From Nymphaea colorata (taxonomy: Eukaryota > Streptophyta > Magnoliopsida > Nymphaeales > Nymphaeaceae): a DNA stretch of 60,000 nucleotides. The position numbers were made by a program, and so were the translations under genes. The notes beneath the pieces were generated by a model that was given only the letters and a program-made list of their open reading frames with translations, searched no databases and was not told the origin of the DNA. Location of the stretch: NCBI RefSeq assembly GCF_008831285.2, contig NC_045147.1, positions 9,952,334-10,012,333 on the forward strand. Direction: 5' to 3'. Below are positions 29,701 to 41,700 of this stretch, piece by piece; positions within the stretch are counted from its first letter, which is position 1; each line of letters opens with the position of its first letter.

Positions 29701-32700
29701 TGACATTTGGACTGTGATCATGGATAAAACATACACAACCAAAAACACGAGGAGGAAGAGGAAATGGTGGACGACTGCCAGGAAGCAACGAGTGGGGAGT
29801 CCTACCATTCAAAACACGACTGGGCATGCGGTTAATAAGATAGGCACTAGTAAGAACTGCATCACCCCAATAGTGTTTAGGAAGATTTCTCTGAAACAAA
29901 AGAGCCCTGGTGACATTAAGAAGTTGACGATTTTTCCTTTCAGCTACCCCATTTTGAGGGGGGGTGTAACTACAGGATGTCTCGTGAACAATCCCCCGTT
30001 GTCTAAGAAACTCCTCAACAGGCCGACACATGTACTCACGGGCATTATCGGACCTGAAAGTTTTAACATTCGCACCATACTGGGTATGCACAAGAAGAAT
30101 AAATGTCTCGATGATTCGAGGAACCTCGCTGCGGTCTTTTAACAAGTATATAAATGTAGCACGAGAGAAATCATCAATGAAAGTGATAAAATACTGGAAA
30201 CCTTGACGGGTATGAATGCCCGAAGGTCCCCATACATCAGAGTGAATCAGAGAAAAAGCTTCATTAGCACAACTAGAAGAAAGAGGGTACGAAGCCCTCA
30301 CATGTTTGGCAAACTGACAAACATCACAAGAAATGGAAGACACATCAAAGGAGGAACACAAGTCTGGAAACAAATGTTTCAAAATCCCAAAAGGTAAATG
30401 CCCAAAACGTTCATGCCAGTACATAAAAGACTGAAGACAATCTTCTCTTCTCTTATCTGTCTTGCGGATCGCTGTCAACAGAGCAGTAGCCACACGTATG
30501 GGAAGACGATATAATCCATCAGAAGCTAAACCAATCCCAATCCTCTTCCCTGTCACCAAGTCCTGCAAAACACAACGATCGGCAGAGAATATAAGTTCAC
30601 AATTCAATTCTTTAGTAAGTCTACTGACTGATAAGAGATTTAAAGGAAACTGGGGAACATGTAAAGCGCCCTGCACATGAAATTTGTCCAACAAGGACAG
30701 AGTGCCTTCGCCTGCCACACAGGTAGAGGAACCATCTGCAAGAGAAACACGTTCCCTTCCCGAGGACAACTTATACTCATGAAACAATTTTGGATTACCT
30801 GTCATGTGATGAGTAGCACCACTATCGACAATCCATTCCCCCACAGAAGAGTTACCTTGATTGCCAATAGCTGCAAGAGCATGATTAGCTGTAGTTCCCT
30901 CTGAGGTCTCAGTCTTGTTGACATCGAGCCTGCCCAAATAAGCCCTTAGTTCACGAAGCTGGTCAGCAGAAATGGAGACTTTTTCTCCACTAGAGGCTTG
31001 CACCTCAGACACGGGCGTTCTCCCAGTCAAAGATCTCCCTTTGTTCCCCTTCTTTTCTGGATGAAGATCCCAGCAATAATCCACAGTGTGACCTGTCTTC
31101 TTGCAGTGAGTGCACCGGCGAAGAGACCTAGATGGGCCGCCAGGACCACGACTCACGAGAGCAGATCTCTCGTTATAGGGCACAAATTCCATCTTCCCTT
31201 CTTTTGTAACAAGCCTTCTCTGTTCTTCCGCTTCAACACAGGAGTACACATCTTCAATACTGGACACCTCCCCTGAATTCAAAATCTGACTTCGAACACC
31301 TTCAAACTCATCATTTAAACCTGCTAAAAATAGGAACACCCTGTTTTCCCATTCATGAGCAACATAGAGCGCCTGATCATGGGGACAATGCCAAGGAATA
31401 TCAGAATGATAGTCAAGCTCTTCCCACTTGGCTTTCAAAGCCCCATAGTACTCTGCAACAGACGAGGTCCCTTGTCGAATGCCATAGACTGTCTTCATTA
31501 CTTGGTAAGTACGAATTGCGGTCTTCTTTTGGCCATACATTTGCTCGAGGACCACCCACATGTCTCTAGCAGTCTTCTTCCGAAGGATAAGGGGCTGAAT
31601 ATCGGCGGAAACGGAATTGACAATCCAAGTTTTCACTTGATTATCCTCAAGAAACCAAGTATGCCACACATCACATCACTTGTTCTTGCTGGTTCGGGGT
31701 TGCTCCCATCAATATAGGCCATGCGACCACGGCCAGCAATCCCCATGGTCATAGCAGGCGACCACGAGAAATAATTATCCTTGGTGAGGCGAAGAGTGAT
31801 GACCTGCATGGGAACATTCTCAGTTCTAAAAGCCCCTATTTCAGTGGGATTGGTGTTGACGGTTGACGAGGAAGAGGCTGCCATAATCACAGACCAGTAG
31901 GCAGCAAGGGCAGCAAGAAGCAATCACACGATACAACACCAAAAAACGGACAGAGAGCAGGAAACGGAACCAGGCAAAGCGGCGCGGCGCTGGGCGGGAA
32001 CAGACCAGGCAGTCGGCGCGGCGCTGGGCGGAAACAGACCAGGCAGAGCGGCACGGCGCCGGAAAAGGACACGGCGTTGGGCGGAAAAAGACCGCCGCTG
32101 GACAGGTCGTCGTTTGGGCAGGCCGACGCTGGGCGGAAGCGGCTGAACGGGAACGCCGCTGGGCAGGCCAACGCTGGGCGGAAGCGGCTGAACGGGAACG
32201 CCGCTGGGCAGGGCGTCGCTGGGCGGAAGTAGCGGCGCTAATCAGGGCGTTTAATTTCTTTAGAGGAGAGCTTGTCCTGTTTGTCATTTAGAATAAAGCA
32301 TTTAGAACCAAAGACTTTTAAACAATTGTTGTTTGGTTCTAAATTACAAAGTTTTTGTAAAGGAGAAATATTTTTCGAAACCTTTCAAGGCATTCTATTT
32401 ATTAAGGAGATAAATGTGAAAATGATTTCGGCCTAAAAGTTTTTATGAACACTTCTAGAAATACGAAGGGCTTTAGTGGTTTCAAGGATATGCCGATGTG
32501 TTCTTCTCGGCAAATCCCATTTCATTGAGGGATTTTGGGACAAGATTTTTTATGTAAATTCCCTTATTGTTTAAAAAGTTTTGAAATAATTGGAAAGGTA
32601 TTCTCCTCCACCTGAATCACTTCTAAAAATTTTGTTGTTGGTTTCACATTGAGTTATAACTATATTATAAAACCTTTTAAAATGAAAGTAAAGAACTTTG

Positions 32701-35700
32701 GATTTGTGCTTGAGAAAGTAAATCCAGTCATATCTTTATAATAATCAACAAATAAGACATAATAAGAGAGACCACCTTTAGACATAATAGGACTGGGTCC
32801 ATGAACTTATAAATGCACTAATTCAAAAGGTGTTTTTGCAACAAAAGTTCGACATCAAAACATAAGGCTTCATTTTTCATTTTGGCTTTTATACAATGAA
32901 CACAAACAAAGTCTTTCTTACATATTTCTTTCAGAAAGAGGATACAAGATATCTTCTCAAAGCTTGAATGTCCAAGTCATTGATGCCAACAATGTATATA
33001 TCTTTCTTTGAGACAGTACGAGAAGGTTTAGAAAGATCCAAATTGTCAACATTAGTAAAGATCTTCTCTTCTAGAACCTTACTTAATTGTCTTCCGGAAA
33101 GATGATTTTGCATGCAAAAATTATTTTGTAAGAAAATCACAACCATGATCGGCTATTTGAGGGAAGGATAAAAGAAATCAAGCTGAGAGATGTATCTAGC
33201 TTTTGAAATTTTATAAATCTTTTGAGTCAAAATTTTGGTTAACATTCACTATATACTCAATTAAAAGAGGGGTTTCATCGGCCCTTTTGAACCATTGAGG
33301 GTCATATGATTAGAGGCTCTCAAATATCTACAAGAGCTAACTGGATGAAATGGATGCAATTGTACTCTCAAAATTGCAGTGTTTCCTCCTTTAGTAGCAT
33401 TGAAAAGCATCCATGAAATTGGGTTGGAGAGCGCTCAGCCGCTCACCAATTTTTTTGGGGCACCTAGGTTTTATGTGTTCCATTTCATGGCAATGGAAAC
33501 ATATAACTTTCTTGTTCATTTCTTCATTAGGCCTATCAAACTTAGGAGGCATATATGGTTTTATGTATGTCTTGGGTCGAAAGTAGCAAGAATACTGTCA
33601 TTTTATCTTTGGAAAAATCTTTCCCTTTGTAGTTTGAAGAGACCTTTGATCTACGGAGTAAAGAGGTCTTGGAAGCTTCAAATTCAGACTTCAAGCCAAT
33701 AATAAATTTGTAAAAATTTTTCTCTTTGGATTTGCTTTTCTGTCAAAGAGTCAAAATAATACCCCTAGCATTGTCCCTTTGTGTTCAAACATCGTTATTT
33801 CATCCTAAAGTTGATATACTTCAGTAAGATGGCTCTTTAATTGTCTTGTCTCCTTGTTGGAGATTGGCATTTTTCACTTGTATGTTGCACATGTGAACAA
33901 TATCCTTCATTGCGTGAGGCTTAAAATATCCCATGCTTTATGGGTATAGTTCAGCTTTTATCTAATAAATGCATCCCTTCCAGAAGTAGGGGCCTAAAAT
34001 AGCAGAATCAATTCAAGTAGAATCCAAGTGATAATCTTGATGTCTTACTTCCTATTCCTCCCATTTGTTCTCATAGTCTAGTATTATCTTTTCCTTGTTG
34101 GGACTTAATTTCTTCATCTTGTTAAAACCAGTTGAGACTTCTCTTTAGTTTAAACCTTTTCTCTCACTAAAATACTCCATGATTTTAGCTCATTGAGCAT
34201 AATTAGTAGCCGAGAGTTTTGGAAAAGAAATACGAGAGACTTTTCCATCCACAGGATGGCAATTATGCAAAGACATCCAAAAGCAAAAATTATCTCAAGC
34301 CAGCCAATAGCCCTTGTCAAGAAACCAGCAAATGTGAATTGAAACACATCTTGAAAAGAGGGGTATCAACCCTTTAACAGCAATGGAACAATACTGCATC
34401 AAGCCAAGCTTGAAGAGGCACAAAGTGCAGCCAGAATGAAGAAGCTTTCAATTCTGCAACAAAGGCTCTTCAGCAGCACCAAGAAGGTGGGCAGATACAT
34501 TCATATAAGAATCACCAAAAAAGGTTGATAAACATGAACAGCCTTCAACATAGTAACAAGCTCTAATTTTCCAAGGTACCCACACTTAGAAAAAACAAGC
34601 AGAAAATGACTGCAAACAGTCTTGCTCTGCTGCCATGTAAATCCTCAAAAGTCAAAACACTCAGGCAAACCAGATTGCAGAACCCTTGAAGGAGGCAAAA
34701 CTGAGGTCACACACTTTTTGGAATAAGCTGAAATTTATTGAAGAAGAGAAATACAAGAACCTGGACCTCTCAGGCCATAACATTACATGGGACACAAGTT
34801 CCTTATTCATAGAGTACAATACAATACACAGACAAGGGAGGAACTATCTGTTATACTGTTCCAGTTGCTAGAAATCTGGTTGTTGGCACTAGCCAATGGC
34901 CAGTTCATCTCAATAGTAAAAGAAACGGGAAAATAAAAGTAAAAAAGGAAGAATAAAGTACAAAATATAAGTAAACCCTATGTTATATATATATACATAT
35001 GTGTGTGTGTGTGTAGATATATACATATACCTACCATGTTTATATTTGACAATCACCCAAACATGATACACACACACACACTCTTGCATATAGATTAATA
35101 AAATACATCTTGGTGTTATGCTTTATCCTTTTGTTCTCGTCCTCATTTTATTAACTGGTGTCTTCGAATCCTGCCAATCATTCTAACATCTCATCAAGCC
35201 ATGGACATGATAAATGGTTATTATATTTAGGGAGTGGCTGTCTACATATGCATCAAATGTCATCCTTTCAAGTATTAATGATGCCAGTATTTAAAATTTG
35301 CTTTTTCTTGACTATATTCTTATCAAGTGTGTGTTTTTTTCCTTCTCAAATAGTAGCCGTATACACAATAAAAATGGGATGATTTTTTATATTTACACTT
35401 TTCAAAATGTGTTATTATTTTTCTACAAATAATGGTTTGCAATTTCAATTTATAGAATCGTTCGAAACCTTGATCACAACTTCCGAAAGGCTACAGAAGT
35501 TGTAAGAGCCCAGTTGAATTATCCAATTAAGTCTGACCATGTTGTTGTGAAGATACTGTATGCTGGTGTAAATGCAAGTGATGTAAGTCTCCTTTGATTC
35601 TCATGATTTTGTTACCGGTTTATCACTTTTGAATCGCCTCAGAAGTAACCAAATTTCATTTTTCTCTTGAAACTGACTCTAATAAGGTGTTAATTGTTAT

Positions 35701-38700
35701 CAACAGGTCAATTTTACTTCTGGTCGTTACTTTGGTGGCAAGGAGGCATCAAGCACTCGTCTTCCATTTGATGCTGGTTTTGAGGTGTGTGCATATCTTA
35801 ATGATCTTCTGGTGATTAAGTAATTATGGTTCTCTCTCCTTTATATGGCATGAGGAATTCTCATGTGCTTGGAGGTGCTTTGCCTTATAGAGGCTTTCTT
35901 TCTTTTTTTCAAGAAAATATCTGATACTTGTATCGTCCTCTAATTTCTGAATTAGCTCATCACATTTATGCTGTGGATGTCTTTTTAATTCCAGGCTGTG
36001 GGTTTAGTTGCAGCTACTGGAGATATGGTTAATGATATTAAAATCGGCACTCCTGTTGCAGTTATGTGTTTCGGAGCTTATGCTGAATTTACCACGGTAT
36101 GCTTTGTCCTAAGCAGTCTATAAGTACATAATTCTCATCATGTGTTTTTTTTTTTCTGACTTTGTCTGTAGCCTCATTTGTAATGTATATGGAAGTGCAG
36201 GTCCCTGCAAAACATGTTTTTCCAGTGCCAAAGCCTGATCCAGAAATTGTGGCTATGCTTACTTCTGGGCTCACTGCATCGATTGCCTTGGAACAGGTTT
36301 TTACTTCTATAGTTACAACGTTCTTGTCATTATCCATTTAAATGTCAATGTTCTTTTAATTACACACAGATTATGAAATACTATCCCTTCCAACAAGCAC
36401 CGCACCGGGTCAGAATTTACATACCATTTTGTCTACTGATTGTTTAGCTATAGATCACATGCAATCCTCAATCCTGCAGATATATTTTTCTTCTTTCATT
36501 AATACAGGCTGGCCATATGCAATCTGGACAAGTGGTTCTTGTTACAGCTGCAGCTGGGGGAACAGGACAGTTCGCTGTGCAGGTTTGTCTTTTTAATATG
36601 TAGCTTGCTCAATTTATTTGTTATGTTCCTTTTGTAGTTCATGAACATGTACCTAGTTAGCTACATATGCAAGCATGCCAACTCATGTCTACAGAGTTAC
36701 AATTATAGACATTCACAGTCAAGATTGTTCACAGCTCGGTACCTACATCTCAATGCATATCACTGTAAACCAGAGCTGGACCAGCGGATAGAGATCCTTC
36801 AATATCACAAGCTTGAGGCACCAGCCTCATCAAGAACAGAAGAAAAAACTCAAACTAGAGGTGCATAAACTTGTATTGCTGAACTTTGAGATACTACAAA
36901 AGAACAGGCCTTAAAGCCTTATCAAAACAAGGGTCAACAGTCCCTTATTTATAGTACAGGAAAAGGAAAAGAGGAAGAGGGAGATGGCTGTTGGGCCAGC
37001 TCCAACTGCTAGACAAATAAAAAAAGATAAAAATAAAAAGAAACATAAAAATACACAAAAAGGAAAAGAAGAATACATAAGAGACCTATGCACACATATA
37101 CATAAAAATATACACAACCATATATCAAGCAACCAAGGGTATATGACATATGAAACATAGCCACAAAATTGTTCTCAGGAAAATATCGGCGAGGTTTTTC
37201 TTGGGTTTTTTTTGGCGAAGCTATTTTTGCGGAACAATCTCAGGAAAATCTCGGCAATTTTTTTAGAAAATAGAAAAAAAAAAAGACAGAACTTGAAGGT
37301 GTAAAATTTGCTGTTTGCTGCTTCTCTATTGAATAGTTGAAAGTGGGAAGCAATTTAAAGATGGATGGATTACCAGCCTTACACAGTTATAAGTCTAAGT
37401 AGAAAACAAAGTCGTTTGTTGCTATGTCGCTATGTCCTTATCTCTAAGCAAAGTGTGCATTCCACGTATCTGCAAAGTGCAGCAGGTGGGAATGAAGGAA
37501 AATCTACAACGAAAACAAAAAAAAGCTGCAAAAAATAAAACCTACCACTGGATGCAGGTCTTCTTCTTCTCATGTCTCCAAGTTCTCTGACTCTCTCGAG
37601 CAGCAACGATCAAAGGCCCTAAACCCTATCATGGAGGGAAAAGGGGCCTCTTTCCCTTTTTCATTTTTGCCATATTTTTTCAAAAAAATTCAACAATACC
37701 CCTGTTTGAGCAGGTTTAGACAGCGACAAAAAACACGATAAAAACTCGATTTTATCGTGATAAAAATGCGATATTTATTTTTTGGAAATATTTTGAAAAT
37801 ATCACGATATTTTGCCGTTTTTATGGTAAATATTGCAATATTTTTTAAAATATTGCTATATATGTGGCTATGATATGAAAGTGTACATATATATATACAC
37901 GTACAGAAATATAAGATAAACTGTAAATTCTAACAATGACTTGGAGAAAAAGGAGTACAAAAAGGATAATGAGCTGATTTCTTATCATTTTTTTTGGTAC
38001 ATTTTCATTTTCTAGGTAGGCAAGAAACACTAAATGATGATCTACCTAGAGCCTTGATGAGGCTGGTGAAATTGGACAAGCCCAAGAACATAAAAAAAAA
38101 AGGAAATTCATAGTCCAATGCTGCAATTACTAATGTTACGGCCAGAGAGAGAGAAGCCAGAAAAGATTATCATTAATGTAACCCTAATCTCGATTCTCAA
38201 AGTTAAAGAAATGTTACGGCCAAAGAGAAGCTAGAAAAGATTATCATTAACTGATTAACGTAACCTTAATCTCAAAGTTAAAGAGATTAGGGCTGGCAGT
38301 ACATCATTTACAATATTAGTCCAAGCAACATTAGATAATATTAAAAGACCTACACTCCAACTTTCTAATATTGCAGAAACACTCTAGTCGATCTAGAATA
38401 TCTAACAACTAACAAATATGTGTTTATCAACGTCCTATCCTTTGAGCAAAAGGTTTTCAGCTTTCAACTAAAAGAAGCACCCAGACAGAGCCAAGCTCTG
38501 ATACCATGTAAACCTCACTCATAAAAATAAAAAATCATCCTGTCATTGGTAGGAATAACACAGCCTAGTAAGAGCATACTAAAAATGTTGGTGAGATGCA
38601 ATAAATAGAAGACCTTTAGACGTGAGCCTCTCAACAAAGCCCGGCTACAATGACTAAGTCGAGAATGTCAAACATTTGACTTATTGCATTTATCAAGACT

Positions 38701-41700
38701 GTAAGTTCAAGGACTCGATGACGACATAGACTAACAAACTAACTTTTACACATGACAGGCATTTTGATAGCATCTTTTGGGATAAATACTTCACATCACT
38801 CTTCTTTAGCGAACATCTTCCTTGCTGTAAGATCCTTGACATAAGCAAAATATGGAGTAAGTTCAACAAAGGCATTGAAATGATCTACAATGGTGGTAGT
38901 TGATCCACAACTTGAACTTGTAGTAGTTTGAGAGGTTACTTTTCCTTTGTTTGCTAAACTACATTAAAAAAAATAAAAAATGAAAAACAAGAAAAATATT
39001 ATGAACAGAAAATTCAAGACTAAAAGAAGAATAAAAAGGCAAAACATTCCTAAAGTTAAGCATGAGAAAAAGCAAAAACATTATTGAATTGATCCTCCTA
39101 GTATTGGAATATCAATTCTTTAATGGGCTTTGTCCTTGTGAATTGACCACTTGATAAATTGTTACAGAAAACTGATCACTCTTCAAAGAACTGTTAAATC
39201 AGCTGTTCTACCAAACTGCTCACAGACTCATAGTCTGTCAATTCTCATTACTAAATGTCGATGAAGAGAAGATATGACGGAAGTGCCGCAGCAATCAAGT
39301 AACTAGAAAGCAGTTGTGGACCCTTAAATAGTTAAATGATAATTGACAAAGGAGCTTTTCCTCCCAAATCATAACCTACTCGCCTCTCTCCTAATATTGG
39401 AATATTAACTTAAAGAATTGAAAGAAATTTAGAAAAATTGGCAGCTGATATATCGAACCGGCCATGATGAAATGGTAATAAAATGAAACTAAATAAAAGT
39501 GGCAGCCAATAGATAAGCACAAATAGATCAAACAAAAGGTCAAAACACAAATAGTATTACAGATTTACAGTTTAATCTTCAAACAAAAATATCCCCAAAT
39601 CAGCAATGAAAAACCCCAAATCAAGAAATGAAACCCTAAATTTGTAATAGCCAAAAGAAAAAAAGATACTTATGTCGTGCATCGCCACACATTGTTGCTG
39701 CCGGTCATTGCAGGGAGGAGGAAGACTGAAGAGGGAAAGATCAGCCAGGGTTAAGCTCTAGTAAAGAGCTCAATGTTTTTTCTAATTTTTTTTTTTTACG
39801 GTTTGGATTGGGTATGACCCAAACGCAATCCAAGTTGTACCTGTTTGCCTCGCCATACCTGTTTTGGCGTACCAGAGCAAGTACGTGGCGCAATCACAGA
39901 TACCTGTGTGACATATGCCGCACATTTCTTCCCTTTAAAGTGTTGCAGACTCTATCCAGAATTCTAAGAGGGGCACACACACCACATAATGGTTGATAGA
40001 ATGGCCAGGGGGAAGACGCACAAGGACCAACCTAGGAAGGCTCCTCGCAAATTAAGCAGTGATTTCCTACTTTACACCTTGGGCACAAAATGTTGGTAAA
40101 GAGAGGGGTGGGGGGTGGGGGGATCAGTCTGATCTGACTTAACAGGCCCTCTTAATCCCCATATAAATATGTTTAAGGAAATGAACCCTTTGATGGCAGT
40201 TGAGGCTTTTGCCCCTAATGTGATCAAGTGGGTGCATGAGTTTGTTGACTTCTGCAGGTGGAGTCCCATAGCGAGACACTACCACAAAGGCAATTATATA
40301 GTTGCTTGGCAAGCCTAAGTTGGTTAGAGAATTGGCTATATATTGCCAAATAAAAATATTGTGAAAATGTCACAACAATATCATGATATTTTCATCTTAT
40401 GTTTGAAAATTATCAATTTTTTTTTATCAGTGCTGACAATTCAGTGATTATACATATTTTTCTGTTATTTTATCAATCATCAATGTTTTTCCGATATGTT
40501 TGTTTATTTAACATGTTAATATTATTTTGAACTTTTGTCAATACTTCTGTCAAAAAATTAGTATCGATTTTATAGCTTTCTCTATTATAAAATATTAATG
40601 TCCTGACATTTCTTTGAGAAAAACAAACTTTCTGATTAGTGCCCTAGAAAATATGTTGCTGATAAAAACTTCAAAACAATATTATGCAATGTGATATATG
40701 TGTCAGTGTTTTATGTATCCATACATGTCTAGTTTTACATACCTATTATGTGTTATGTATCCATACTTGTATGATTTTCTATGCCTATTTTGTGTTATAC
40801 GAATCATGGAAAATGTGTGCAGGTTTGCTGGAGGTCAGTCCACATCTTTTTGTTCTTACCCGACCTGAAATTACATGTCGGCTTCTTAAATTAATTGGCA
40901 TCATGAAGGCATTTCAATTTGCAGGGAGGACAAGTAAAATGAAATTAGTCCACGTCCTTTATTCCTATATAATTTGAAATTGCATGTCAGCTTCTTAAAT
41001 TGATTGCCATCATGAAGGCATTTCAATTTGTAAGGAGATATGCAGAATGGCAGTTTACATTTTTAAGCTACAAATTTCATGTGTCCTTTCTGTTTTCTAT
41101 AAGCTTTCTTATAACCTTGGTGATGGCAAACGATTGGATATTTCAAGGAACTTAGAATCTGTGAAGTGAGAGAGAGGATGATGAGTTCTCATCTATTGTT
41201 GACCAGGGCCATTAATAATGTCCACATGCACATGTTTACTTTCTGAGTTCATTTAGTGTTTGTAGTCTCATTTTCATGCTCTAATGAGATGACAAGTTCG
41301 AGAAATGTTTTCTCCAACTAACATAATCTGCTTGGAGCATTGTACAACGAAGTTCACTTTGAGAACAATTTTTTCCTGCAGCTTGCAAAATTGGCAAGAA
41401 ATAAGGTGGTGGCAACCTGTGGTGGTAAGAGAAAAGCTGCATTCTTAAAAGAGCTGGGAGTTGATCGGGTCATAGATTATAAATTTGAAGATGTTAAAGC
41501 TGTAAGTTTCCAATCCACAGCATGCTTTTCACCTGCTTCATGATTTTGTTTTGTTTCTCAATAAATCATATTTTTCTTCTGTGACGTTGGCTGTTTGTAG
41601 ACACAATGCCCATATTAGGCATCATGTGCATTTCTAGTTTTGTGCGCTGCTACTCCTTTTTACTGCATCCATCGTCAAATGTGTGCGACGCAGCGGAAAG

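Larger units (their letters stand above)
27311..32250 (-). mobile_element. Copia Z, 5' LTR missing
   Basis: 3' LTR at the left, complete gag-pol, and a GC-rich leader. No second LTR or primer-binding site before sequence of element D resumes near 32250. The left flank CCAAT joins D sequence at the point expected from element C, so Z inserted into D and later lost its right end. Right boundary approximate. Confidence 0.85.
16277..35051 (-). mobile_element. Copia D, old element split by X and Z
   Basis: Three pieces resemble consecutive parts of element C in antisense order. 16277-16551 is the acidic integrase-RT linker. 27238-27310 is the integrase C-terminal part. About 32250-34634 runs from the rest of integrase to gag, followed by a 5' LTR. 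Reading frames are heavily decayed. RT, RNase H and the 3' LTR are missing at the left end, where F abuts. The interruptions are element X with its TSD and element Z. Confidence 0.75.
38413..41381. other. Intron with decayed repeats
   Basis: AT-rich sequence with the primer-binding-site remnant at 38495 and similar TCCTA(G/A)TATTGGAATAT words at 39098 and 39391. A G-rich patch is near 40108. A MITE-like ATATCATGATATT palindrome occurs around 40378. No credible gene. Confidence 0.5.

Noticed and set aside
31841-32287. Arg/Ala/Pro-rich open frames upstream of copia Z gag
   Set aside because: They arise from the 45-bp and related GC-rich repeats; composition and position indicate leader, not gene.
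38693-38875. 60-codon minus-strand frame near a decayed copia primer-binding site
   Set aside because: Could be remnant gag, but I could not align it convincingly to any element here.
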